Source: Novosphingobium pokkalii
GTDB taxonomy: Bacteria; Pseudomonadota; Alphaproteobacteria; Sphingomonadales; Sphingomonadaceae
Length of the DNA stretch: 64,000 nucleotides
Direction of reading: 5' to 3'
Assembly: GCF_014652855.1 (NCBI RefSeq)
Contig: NZ_BMZP01000004.1
Span: forward strand, 247,235-311,234
This document shows, piece after piece, positions 27,724 through 36,231 of this stretch. The translations under genes were made by a program, and so were the position numbers. Positions within the stretch are counted from its first letter, which is position 1. Each line of letters opens with the position of its first letter. The notes under the pieces were generated by a model. It worked only from the letters and a program-made list of their open reading frames with translations, made no database searches and was not told the origin of the DNA.

Positions 27724-29963
27724 CCGAATGGACTCCGCTTGATCCCGCCCTCGCCCAGGCCCTGCCCACCGGCGCGCCGGTCAATGTTTCGCGGCGCGGC
27801 TTTCTCGGCGCGGCCGGTGCAGGCACGCTGGTGCTCGGCTTCGGGCTGCCGATGGGTGGTGCGCGGGCGCAGGCCGCCGGCGGCGCTGCGGCGATCACGC
27901 CCGGCACGCGCGTGCCGGCCTTCCTGGCGATCGGCCCGGACGGGGCGATCCGCCTGCAAAGCCCATTTGCCGAAGGGGGTCAGGGCACCTGGACCGCGCT
28001 GGCACAGATCGTGGGCGAGGAACTCGATGCCGATCCCGCCAGCTTCGTGGTGGAAAACGCCCCGCCCGGCCCGGATTATCGCGTCATGCCCGGCGGCATC
28101 CGCTTCACCGGCGGGTCCATGTCGGTCCGCTCCAGCTATGACACCATGCGCCGGCTGGGGGCCAGCGCCCGCGCGGTGCTGATCCAGGCAGCGGCGCAGC
28201 GCCTCTCGGTGCCGGTGGCCGAACTGACCACCCAGCCCGGCCGCGTGGTGCACCAAGCTTCAGGCCGCAGCCTGGGCTATGGCGAGCTTGCCCCCCATGC
28301 GCTCGATCTGGCCGTGCCGGCCACGCCGCCCGCGCTCAAGGATCCCAAGGATTTCCGCTGGATCGGCAAGCCGCAGGCGCGGCTTGACGTGCGTGCCAAG
28401 TCCACCGGCAAGGCGCAGTTCTCGATCGACACCAAAGTCGATGGCATGCTCCACGCAGCCGTGCAGCACGCGCCGCGCCTGGGCCTGACCGTGGGCAAGA
28501 TCCGCAACGAGGCTGCGGTAAAGGCGATGAAGGGCGTGCATTCGGTGCACGTGCTCGATGGCGCCGTGGCCGTGGTCGCGCCACGCTTCTGGCATGCGCG
28601 CCGCGCGGTGGAGGCTGCCCAGGTCGATTGGCTGGAGCCGAGCGGCGCCACCTATCGCCCGATGCCGGCAACGTTTTCCACCGCCGACCATGCCGCCCAC
28701 CTCGCCACGGTGCAGGGCACCGAGGAAGTGGCCGAAAGCAGCGGCGACGTGGCCAAGGCCTTTGCCGCAGCCAAGTCCACCGTCAGCGCCACCTACCACA
28801 GCCAATATCTCAACCACGCGCAGTTGGAGCCGCCCTCGGCCCTGGCGCGGTTCAACGCCGACGGCACGCTGGACATGTGGTTTCCCAACCAGGCGCCCGA
28901 CATGTTCCTGGCAGAAGTGGCCAAGGTTTCCGGCCTGCCGCCCGAAAAGATCCGCATCCATTCGCCGCTGCTCGGCGGCTTCTTCGGGCGCCATTTCCTC
29001 TATCCCAAGGGCAATCCCTATCCCCAGGCGATCGAACTGGCCAAGCGGGTCAACGCGCCGGTCAAGCTGATCTGGACGCGCGAGGAGGAATTCCTGCGCG
29101 ATCCGCTGCGGCCGATGGCGGCGGTGCGCTTTCGCGGCGCGCTCGATGCCGCCGGCATGCCGCTGGCGATCGAGGCGGTCAGCGCCACCGAAGGCCCGGG
29201 CGAAGGCATTGCCGACAAGCGCAGCGGCAAGATCGACCCCAGCGCGCTCGAAGGCCTGACCGGCAAGAGCTATGCCGTGGCAAATACCCGCATTGCCCAG
29301 ATCTTCGTGAAAAGCCCGACCACGCTGGCCTATTGGCGTTCGGTCGGCAATTCGATGAACGACTTCTTCTATGAAGCCTTTCTCGATGAACTGGCCGATC
29401 AGGGCGGGCAAGATCCGTACGCCGTGCGCCAGCATCTGCTGGCCGGCAACGCGCGGCTCACCACCCTGCTCAAGGCGGTGGTCGATCTCTCCGGCGGGTG
29501 GAAGCGCGGGCCGTTCAAGGCCGCCGACGGCACCACCCGCGCGCGCGGCATGGCCATGGCCTCTCCGTTTGGGACGCAGACCGCGGCGATTGCCGAAGTC
29601 TCGATCAGCGATGGCCAGGTGACCGTGCACGAGGTGTGGCAGGCGATCGATCCGGGCAGCATCGTCAATCCCGCGATCATCACCGCGCAGGTCAATTCCG
29701 CCGTGGCGCTGGGCGTGTCGCAAGCGCTGGTGGAAGAAGCCGCCTACAAGAACGGGGAGCGCGTGGCGCGCAACTTCGATGGCTATCCGATCCTCACCCC
29801 CGATCGCATGCCGCGCGTGCATGTGCGCATCGTGGAAAGCGGGGAGAAGATGGGCGGCATCGGCGAACCGGGGCTGCCGGCGGTGCCCCCGGCCGTGGTC
29901 AACGCGGTTTCGCGCCTGCGTGGCAAGCGGGTGCGGGCGCTGCCCATCGGCACGCTTGCCTGA
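27720..29963 (+). CDS. iorB: Molybdenum hydroxylase large subunit, Tat-exported (IorB-like)
   Basis: This 747-residue protein has a twin-arginine signal, SRRGFLGAAGAGTLVLGFGL, cleaved near residue 45. Two aldehyde-oxidase/xanthine-dehydrogenase molybdopterin domains follow, with GGSMSVRSSYDTMRR, FFGRHFLYPKG, TLAYWRSVGNSMNDFFYEAF, and GGIGEPGLPAVPPAVVNA carrying the catalytic Glu. It should be periplasmic and pass electrons through IorA to a cytochrome or quinone. No FAD subunit or molybdenum-cofactor cytosine transferase is adjacent. The name IorB reflects family; the substrate may be an aldehyde rather than isoquinoline. Confidence 0.9.
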   Translation: MTEWTPLDPALAQALPTGAPVNVSRRGFLGAAGAGTLVLGFGLPMGGARAQAAGGAAAITPGTRVPAFLAIGPDGAIRLQSPFAEGGQGTWTALAQIVGEELDADPASFVVENAPPGPDYRVMPGGIRFTGGSMSVRSSYDTMRRLGASARAVLIQAAAQRLSVPVAELTTQPGRVVHQASGRSLGYGELAPHALDLAVPATPPALKDPKDFRWIGKPQARLDVRAKSTGKAQFSIDTKVDGMLHAAVQHAPRLGLTVGKIRNEAAVKAMKGVHSVHVLDGAVAVVAPRFWHARRAVEAAQVDWLEPSGATYRPMPATFSTADHAAHLATVQGTEEVAESSGDVAKAFAAAKSTVSATYHSQYLNHAQLEPPSALARFNADGTLDMWFPNQAPDMFLAEVAKVSGLPPEKIRIHSPLLGGFFGRHFLYPKGNPYPQAIELAKRVNAPVKLIWTREEEFLRDPLRPMAAVRFRGALDAAGMPLAIEAVSATEGPGEGIADKRSGKIDPSALEGLTGKSYAVANTRIAQIFVKSPTTLAYWRSVGNSMNDFFYEAFLDELADQGGQDPYAVRQHLLAGNARLTTLLKAVVDLSGGWKRGPFKAADGTTRARGMAMASPFGTQTAAIAEVSISDGQVTVHEVWQAIDPGSIVNPAIITAQVNSAVALGVSQALVEEAAYKNGERVARNFDGYPILTPDRMPRVHVRIVESGEKMGGIGEPGLPAVPPAVVNAVSRLRGKRVRALPIGTLA

Positions 29964-29966
29964 CCG

Positions 29967-31103
29967 TCAGGCTGGCCCGGCGCCTTCGGCCCGGGCCAGC
30001 TCCTGCTCCTGCTCCAGAGCCCGCGCGCGCCACAACCACGCTGCGCCATAGAGCGCGGCGAGCGCCAGGATGGCGGCGAGCGGGCCCCAGGCTTCGGCCA
30101 GGCTCGCCCCCATCTGGTTGAAGCGGATGAACAGGTGCATCGCCGCCGTTGCCGGGGAAAGCCAGGCGAGCGCAGCCAGCCAGCCGGGCATGGCCGACAG
30201 CGGCCAGGCAAAGCCAGCCAGGAACACCAGCGGCACGGACGTGGGCATCAGCAGCTTGAGCGCATCGTCCCCCCGCCGGAACAGGCTGCCCAGTGCCAGC
30301 CCGAGCGCGGCCACCGCCGCCGCGAACACCGGCAGCGCCAGCAGCAGCCCGGCCATGTTCCCCGCGCGCGGCACATCCTGGATCCAGAACGCGAAGCCGA
30401 ACACGAAAGCCCCGGCCAGGACGCCCACCAGCACCAGCGCCGCCCAGGTGCCCAGCGCGGCGGCCAGCCAGTCCCCACCGATCACCGCGCCGCGCCGGCG
30501 CCGTTCGGCAATCAGCCGCGCCCCGGCAAACAGCAGCGTCTGTTGCAGGATCACGTTGGCAACGGCCGGAAACACATAGTCGCGATAGCCGCCGGTGGTG
30601 TTGAACAACGGCTGCACCACGATCGGACTGGCCGCGCCGCGCACGCCCTTGTCGAGGCCAAGGCGTTGCGCGGTATCGGCGGCCACTTCGCCCAGCGCCT
30701 TGGCTATGGTTTCGGCGCGGACGAAATAAGTGCCGTTGACGATCAGGGCGATGCCCGCCCCCGGCTTGCCGGTCTGCGCCACGGCGGAAAGCCCGCGCGA
30801 CAGCACCAACACCCCTTCGGCGCGGCGCTGCTCCAGCACGGCGCGCGCCGCGGCCACATCGGGCGCGCGGGCGATCACGTTCACCGCATGGGTTTCCCCC
30901 AGCCGCCGCACCACCAGGCGCGACAGGGCGCTGTCATCCTGATCGACCACCACCACCGGCATCGCCTCGGCCGCCTGGCGGGAATAGGGCGCGGGGTAAT
31001 AGAAGGCGTAGAACAGCACCGAGACCACCGCGAGCGAGAGCAGTTCGCGCGAGCGCAGGATTTCCCACAGCGTGGTCTCGCAGGCGCGCCACACCGCCTT
31101 CAT
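29967..31103 (-). CDS. ABC-2 type transporter permease, second of pair
   Basis: This 378-residue permease has one N-terminal membrane helix (LLSLAVVSVLFYAFYY), a periplasmic domain of about 140 residues with PVVVVDQDDSALSRLVVRRL and VVQPLFNTTGGYRDYVFPAV, and five or six C-terminal helices. This is the ABC2_membrane_3 layout of YbhS/YbhR and YhhJ. It works as a heterodimer with the overlapping upstream permease. Its ATG at 31103 overlaps the previous stop (ATGA). It is the last gene of a TolC-HlyD-permease-permease operon. Confidence 0.88.
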   Translation of the reverse strand: MKAVWRACETTLWEILRSRELLSLAVVSVLFYAFYYPAPYSRQAAEAMPVVVVDQDDSALSRLVVRRLGETHAVNVIARAPDVAAARAVLEQRRAEGVLVLSRGLSAVAQTGKPGAGIALIVNGTYFVRAETIAKALGEVAADTAQRLGLDKGVRGAASPIVVQPLFNTTGGYRDYVFPAVANVILQQTLLFAGARLIAERRRRGAVIGGDWLAAALGTWAALVLVGVLAGAFVFGFAFWIQDVPRAGNMAGLLLALPVFAAAVAALGLALGSLFRRGDDALKLLMPTSVPLVFLAGFAWPLSAMPGWLAALAWLSPATAAMHLFIRFNQMGASLAEAWGPLAAILALAALYGAAWLWRARALEQEQELARAEGAGPA

Positions 31104-32206
31104 CGCGCGCGCACCACCAGCCACAGCCCCAGTGCGCCGGGCACCAGGGGATAGAGTAGCAGCGCGCCCGCCTCGGCCAGCAGCGGGCGCGCCGCCGCGC
31201 CCATCACCGCATCCATCTGCAAACGCAAGCCGTGGGTCAGCGGCAGCGCGGCATTCCACACCCGCACCAGCCAGGGCGATCCGTTGATCGGCAGAGAGGC
31301 GCCGGAATAGGCCAGCGCCGACCCCGCGACGATCACCGCGCCCGACAGCGCCGTGGCCGGCTCTCGCACCAGGGCCAGCAGGAACAGCGCGATCGAGACC
31401 GTGGCGGCAAACAGCAGGGCATAGCCCCCGACCAGCGCCAGCACGCCGCCTTCCACGCGATAGCCACGCGCCAGCACCAGCCACAGCAGCCAGGCCGTGG
31501 CCAGCGCGGTGCCCGCGCCGACATGGGGCAGCAGGCGGCCCACGACCTGCCCGGCCGCGCCCGGCGTAGTGCGGACAAACGCGGCGAAAGAGCCATCCTG
31601 CAACAAGGGCGTCAGCGCGCCGATTGCAGTGACGGCAATCGCCAGATGGAGAATGCCAGGCCCCAGCAGCAGGCCCAGATACCATTCCAGGCTGCCGGTG
31701 GGATTGCCGAGCAGCGCGACATGGACCCCCGGCAAGCGCGCCGTATAGAGCCCCAGCCGCGCCGCCGGACCGGCCGCCAGGGCGCTGGCCACGGCCAGTT
31801 CGGCGCTGGTCTGCGCCACGGCGCCGGTCGCCAGGAACTGCGCGGCATAGAGCACTTCCACCGGCGCTGCACCGGGGCGGCGCAGGCCGGTTGCCACGCC
31901 GCGCGGCACCACAACCACGGCCACCGCGCGTTCCTGGCGCAAGGCGGAAAGCCCCTGCCCGATCTGCCCGGTCACGGCAACGACGCGCAGTTGCGGACTG
32001 GCGGCGAGATCGCGCACGATCGCACGCGCCAGTGGCCCGCCATCGCGATCGACCACCACCACGCCCAGCCCGCGCGGCGATCCGGCAAACAGCATGGCCG
32101 CCATCAGCGCCAGCATCACCGCCGGCACTACGGTCAACAGCGCCAGGTCCAGCCGGTTGTGGCCCAGGCGATCCACCTCTGCACGAAATCCGGCGGCAAT
32201 GCTCAT
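31100..32206 (-). CDS. ABC-2 type transporter permease, first of pair
   Basis: This 368-residue permease has the same architecture as its partner: an N-terminal helix (LALLTVVPAVMLALMAAMLF), a periplasmic domain with GVVVVDRDGGPLARAIVRDL and LGNPTGSLEWYLGLLLGPGI, and a C-terminal helical bundle with a LPLTHGLRLQMDAVM motif. It probably exports a drug-like or lipophilic compound through HlyD and TolC partners. It overlaps both neighbours by four bases. The nucleotide-binding protein these permeases normally need is not encoded in the operon. Confidence 0.88.
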   Translation of the reverse strand: MSIAAGFRAEVDRLGHNRLDLALLTVVPAVMLALMAAMLFAGSPRGLGVVVVDRDGGPLARAIVRDLAASPQLRVVAVTGQIGQGLSALRQERAVAVVVVPRGVATGLRRPGAAPVEVLYAAQFLATGAVAQTSAELAVASALAAGPAARLGLYTARLPGVHVALLGNPTGSLEWYLGLLLGPGILHLAIAVTAIGALTPLLQDGSFAAFVRTTPGAAGQVVGRLLPHVGAGTALATAWLLWLVLARGYRVEGGVLALVGGYALLFAATVSIALFLLALVREPATALSGAVIVAGSALAYSGASLPINGSPWLVRVWNAALPLTHGLRLQMDAVMGAAARPLLAEAGALLLYPLVPGALGLWLVVRAR

Positions 32207-33195
32207 TGCGGCCAGGCGAACAGCACGCTCATCCCGGGACGCAGGCCCGCCACGGCCTCGGCCGGGCGCAGCCGCACCTCGATCGCGTGCACGTCATAGC
32301 CGCGCGTGGCGCGGGTGGCGCGCTGCGTGGCAAATTCGCCCTGCGGCGCGATGCGCGCCACGCGGAAGCGCACGTTGCGGCCCAGCGCCGGCACTTCACC
32401 GACCAGCACCCGGCCCGGCGCCATGCCATGATAGATGTCTTCGGGCAGGTTGACGCTGACCCAAGGGTGATCCACGTCGATCACCTGCAAGGCTGGCAGC
32501 ACCGGGCTGACGAGTTCGCCCGGCTGCACCAGGCGCCGCGCCACTTCCCCGCCGATCGGCGAGACCAGCCGGGTTTCCGCGCCCAAGGCACCCGCAGTGG
32601 CCGCGCCGGCCGCGGCGATGCGCACTTGCGCGGCGGCCAGGGCCTTGCTCGCCGGGCGCGGGCCGGCCAGCAGCTTGGCATACTGCGCGCGCGCCGCCGC
32701 CGCCGCCTGCGCGCTGCTGTCGCGCGCGGCATGGGCTTCGTCACGCCGCTGCGCCGCGATCACGCCCTGGGCAAACAGGCGATCGGCCCGCTCGCTGGAT
32801 GTGCGCGCCAGGTCTGCCGTCGCCTGGGCCGCCAGCCAGGTCGCGCGGACCGAGGCGATATCCTCCGCCCGCGCGCCTTCATCGGCCAGTGCCTGGGCCG
32901 CCTTGGCGCCATCGAGCGCGGCCTGCGCCTGCGCCTGGCCATTGGTGATTTCCGGGCTGGAGAGGCGCGCCAGAACCTGGCCGGGCTGCACCCGGTCGCC
33001 CTCTTCCACAGTGATCGCATCCACCCGCGCGAGCGCCTTGGTCGCGACGTTGATGGTGTCTGCGTCCACTTCGCCCTGAAGCGGGGGATCGGACGGACGG
33101 GCTGCGAGCCACAGGCCGATCGCCAGCAGCACGGCGACCAGCGCCAGGCCGAGATAGAGCCAGCGTCGCTGCCGGGGAGAGGGTTGCGCGGTCAT
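32203..33195 (-). CDS. HlyD-family periplasmic adaptor
   Basis: This 330-residue membrane-fusion protein has an N-terminal anchor helix (WLYLGLALVAVLLAIGLWLA), a biotinyl-lipoyl half-motif VDAITVEEGDRVQPGQVLAR, a long alpha-hairpin rich in Ala and Gln (residues about 80-190), the second lipoyl half ETRLVSPIGGEVARRLVQPG, and a beta-barrel domain. It resembles YbhG/YhiI rather than RND adaptors. It bridges the inner-membrane permeases to the TolC-like channel. Start and stop overlap the neighbouring genes by four bases each. Confidence 0.92.
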   Translation of the reverse strand: MTAQPSPRQRRWLYLGLALVAVLLAIGLWLAARPSDPPLQGEVDADTINVATKALARVDAITVEEGDRVQPGQVLARLSSPEITNGQAQAQAALDGAKAAQALADEGARAEDIASVRATWLAAQATADLARTSSERADRLFAQGVIAAQRRDEAHAARDSSAQAAAAARAQYAKLLAGPRPASKALAAAQVRIAAAGAATAGALGAETRLVSPIGGEVARRLVQPGELVSPVLPALQVIDVDHPWVSVNLPEDIYHGMAPGRVLVGEVPALGRNVRFRVARIAPQGEFATQRATRATRGYDVHAIEVRLRPAEAVAGLRPGMSVLFAWPQ

Positions 33196-34703
33196 GGTGT
33201 CTGGGGCTCCGGCAGCAGGCGCACGTCGGCCGTGGCAATCGCGTCGTCCAGCCGGTCGAGCCGGCCCGAGGCGGCCAGCAAGCCGGCGAGCGCCAGATCG
33301 TATTCATAGGCCGTGGCAATGCGCTGGGTGCGCGCGGCCGAAAGCGCGGCCTCGGCGCCCAGCACGGCGGTGAGCGTGCTTTCCCCTTCGGCGAACGAGA
33401 CACGGCGCACCCGCAGGTTTTCCTGCGCGGCGGCGAGGCTCGAATCGAGCAGCACGAACGAGCGGCGCGCCGCCTCGGTCAACGTCCAGGCCCGGTGCAC
33501 GGCGGTTTCGCCGACGCGACGCGCCTCGCGCGCGGCATCCTGCGCGGCGGCCTCCTGTTCGCGCGCGGAGGCCAGCAGATGGCCGCGATCGACATTGGAC
33601 AGCAACGTGATGCGCGCGCCCACGCCGACCACCCAGTCCGGCTCGGTCGGCAGGGCGTGATCGCGGTTGAAGTTATAGGCGCCAAAGGCAAAGGCCTGGG
33701 GCCGATAGCGGGCGCGGGCCAGTTCCACCCCGGCCTTGGCGACACCGGCGCCGGCGTCCGCCTCGCGCGTGCGCGGCAGGCGATCCCCGTCGACATAGCT
33801 GTCCACCGGCTCCAGCGCGCGGGTGCGCACGAACAGCGGCGTGGTCGGCTGCACGCTGCCGGCCTCCAGCGTCAGGGCCAGTTCGTCCTGCGCGGCGGCT
33901 TCCTCCAGCAGCGCGCGCTGATAGGCCCGCTCGGCGGTGTCGCGCGCCACGCCTGCTTCCAGCGTGGTGGCATGCGGGGTGACACCGGCCTGTTCGGACT
34001 GCGCGACATCGCGTGCCAGGCTGGCGAGGGCATCGCGGGATTCGCGCGCCGACAGCGCCAGGGCATGGGCCGCCATCTGGCCGAAATAGACCCGTACCAG
34101 ATTGAGCCGCGCGGTATCGCGGGCGCTGGCCACCCGTGCTTGCGCCAAGTCAACCCCGGCGGCGGCGGCATGCTGCACCGCCGGTATCGCGCCGCCGGAA
34201 TAGAGCGGCAGCACGCCCTGGACGGTGGGATTGAACACCTCGTCGCGATAGCGATAGGTGAGCGAGTCCGGGATTGCCGAAAAGAGGCCCGGCAGTGCCT
34301 GCGATATGCGTCCGACGATGCCGCTGGCAATCTCCTGGAACGCGGGCGGCAACTGCCCCGGCAGCGCCGAAAGATAGCCATCGACCCCTTGCAGGGTTTC
34401 CTGCTTGGGGCCGGAGAGATCGACGCTGAGCGTCTTCTGATAGGCCAGATATTGCGCCGAGGCGGTCACGATCGGGCGGTGCATCGTTGCCACGGCCGCC
34501 TGCACTTCGCGTGCAGCATTGACGCCATGCTGCACGCCCGACAGCGCCGGGGAGGCGTGCTCCAGCCGCTCCTGCGCGTCGGCAAAGCTCAGCGCCAGAG
34601 CCGGGCCTGGCGTCTCCGTAGCCGCCTCTTGCGCATGGCCTGAACCGGCGGTGGCGATCGTGCCGCTTGCCGCCCACAGCAGCAGTACGGCGCCCCTGTT
34701 CAC
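33192..34703 (-). CDS. TolC-family outer-membrane efflux channel
   Basis: This protein of about 503 residues has a signal peptide beginning at a GTG (MNRGAVLLLWAASGTIATAG, cleaved near HAQ) and two outer-membrane-efflux-protein repeats rich in Ala, Gln and Glu. The first contains ALSFADAQERLEHASPALSG and the second QEAAAQDAAREARRVGETAV. The channel part has FGAYNFNRD and VVGVGARITLLSNVDRG. The GTG at 34703 is chosen because it begins the signal peptide; the longer reading to 34760 would put charged residues ahead of it. First gene of the export operon. Confidence 0.88.
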   Translation of the reverse strand: MNRGAVLLLWAASGTIATAGSGHAQEAATETPGPALALSFADAQERLEHASPALSGVQHGVNAAREVQAAVATMHRPIVTASAQYLAYQKTLSVDLSGPKQETLQGVDGYLSALPGQLPPAFQEIASGIVGRISQALPGLFSAIPDSLTYRYRDEVFNPTVQGVLPLYSGGAIPAVQHAAAAGVDLAQARVASARDTARLNLVRVYFGQMAAHALALSARESRDALASLARDVAQSEQAGVTPHATTLEAGVARDTAERAYQRALLEEAAAQDELALTLEAGSVQPTTPLFVRTRALEPVDSYVDGDRLPRTREADAGAGVAKAGVELARARYRPQAFAFGAYNFNRDHALPTEPDWVVGVGARITLLSNVDRGHLLASAREQEAAAQDAAREARRVGETAVHRAWTLTEAARRSFVLLDSSLAAAQENLRVRRVSFAEGESTLTAVLGAEAALSAARTQRIATAYEYDLALAGLLAASGRLDRLDDAIATADVRLLPEPQTP

Positions 34704-34854
34704 ATTGTCCGTCTCATTCTGCCGCAGCCCCCTTGCAGCGTGGATTCGCGCAGGCCTCACGCCCGTGCAAGCCGCCTTACGCGCAAAGCCGGCAGTGGTT
34801 CCTGCGCGCGATCAAATTGGCCGGTCGCATCGCCGCCGGTCACACAGGCGCCGG

Positions 34855-36087
34855 TCAGGCAAAGCGGGCCAGATCGAACGGCGCGAGCGGCACGGCGGGC
34901 GTGGCCCCGTCGATCAGTGCCGTCACCAGATCGGCCGTCACCGCCGCCAGCGTCAGGCCCAGGTGCTGATGGCCAAAGGCATAGAACAGATTGTCGGCAC
35001 CCTGCGCCCGGCCGATCGCGGGCAGATAGTCGGGCAGCGTCGGGCGGCAGCCCATCCAGCGTTGGTATGGCCCGGTGATCGGCAGGCCAAGATCGGCGAC
35101 ATGGCGTTCAAGCCGCGCCCACTTGCGCGGATCGGCCGGAGCATCGGGGTGCCCCAGTTCGACAAAGCTCGCTGCCTGGACCGTGTCGCGATAGCGGGTG
35201 ACGATCATTGATCGCTCCTCGAACACCACCGGCGGCAGATCGGCGGGCCAGCCAGTTTGCTCGTCGCGGATTTGCGCCCGGATGTGATAGCCGCGCTCGG
35301 CGATCATCGGCACGGCATGGCCCAACCGCTCTAGGATCGCGCGCGAGCGGACCCCGGCGCAGACCAGCACCTGGTCCACCTCCACCCCCGCGATCGCGGC
35401 GCTCCCCCCGGCCACGCGCACGGCCGCCTTGGCCTGCACCCGCTCGCCACCGCGCGCGGCAAAGGCCTGGTGCAGCGCCTGGCGCAAGGCACCAAGGTCA
35501 GCGATCTGGGCGGTGCCGGCAAAGCGCACGGCGCCGGCCACCGGCGCGCGGCACAGCGCATCGATGCGCGCGCGGTCTGCGTCGGAGACGGGCTGCACAC
35601 TGGCCGTGCCGGTCTGTGCCGCCTGCCACGCGGCCGTGCCGGCCTGCGCCGCCGCCGCGCCATGCCAGGCCACGAAATGGCCCTCTTCGCGCAGCAGGTC
35701 TTCCGCGCCGATGCGCTGGGCAAGCGCACGCCAGGCCGGCAGCGCCTGCGCCATCAGCGGCGCCATCGCCGCGCAACCGGCCCGGAAGCGCGCCGGGCGC
35801 GACGCGGCGAGCAGGCGCAGCCCGAACGGCAGCCAGTGCCTCACTGCGCCAGGCGGAAAGGCCAGCGCGCCGCCGCGCAGGAACAGGCGGCTGGGCAGAG
35901 AGCGCAAGGTCTCAAGCGAGGCCAGCGGCTCCACCTGCTCGGTGGCAATATGCCCGGCGTTGCCCCACGAGGCCGCCTGCCCTTGCGCGTCGTCATCGAG
36001 AAGGACAACGCGGTGCCCAGCCTCCAGCAGGGCGATCCCCGTGCACAGACCCACCACGCCGCCGCCGACAACCCCGATTGCGCTCAC
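34855..36087 (-). CDS. FAD-dependent D-amino-acid/D-hydroxyproline dehydrogenase (DadA/LhpB-like)
   Basis: This 410-residue flavoprotein begins IGVVGGGVVGLCTGIALLEA with the dinucleotide-binding motif and ends with the DAO-type GCRPTLPDYLPAIGRAQG and YAFGHQHLGLTLAAVTADL. With the epimerase, the DapA-type deaminase and the permease in the same locus, the expected role is oxidation of cis-4-hydroxy-D-proline to pyrroline-4-hydroxy-2-carboxylate at the membrane. The start is a GTG at 36087 with GGAG five bases upstream; the ATG inside that ribosome-binding site (36098-36096) is out of frame. Operator A lies 25 bp upstream. A broader D-amino-acid role cannot be excluded. Confidence 0.82.
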   Translation of the reverse strand: MSAIGVVGGGVVGLCTGIALLEAGHRVVLLDDDAQGQAASWGNAGHIATEQVEPLASLETLRSLPSRLFLRGGALAFPPGAVRHWLPFGLRLLAASRPARFRAGCAAMAPLMAQALPAWRALAQRIGAEDLLREEGHFVAWHGAAAAQAGTAAWQAAQTGTASVQPVSDADRARIDALCRAPVAGAVRFAGTAQIADLGALRQALHQAFAARGGERVQAKAAVRVAGGSAAIAGVEVDQVLVCAGVRSRAILERLGHAVPMIAERGYHIRAQIRDEQTGWPADLPPVVFEERSMIVTRYRDTVQAASFVELGHPDAPADPRKWARLERHVADLGLPITGPYQRWMGCRPTLPDYLPAIGRAQGADNLFYAFGHQHLGLTLAAVTADLVTALIDGATPAVPLAPFDLARFA

Positions 36088-36111
36088 GAAAACTCCATTG
36101 CATTAGTCCGA

Positions 36112-36131
36112 CTATTTCGTATACCATATAT
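36112..36131. promoter_or_regulatory. Operator A, TATTTCGTATACCATATA
   Basis: This AT-rich imperfect palindrome is centred on GTATAC, between the divergent FAD dehydrogenase and permease genes. It matches the ATATCGTATAC core found in three other promoters of this locus (39673, 43174, 43277). GTATAC-centred sites are typical of GntR/FCD regulators; no GntR gene lies in the window. Confidence 0.75.
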
Positions 36132-36231
36132 CAATCACGCTAGTTGCGCACAAGATCGTATCTGGCGATACCACCCGCGCTTGCCGACGCGAGACGCTTC
36201 GCAACCCTTGTACCCCCATCCAGAGGATCCC

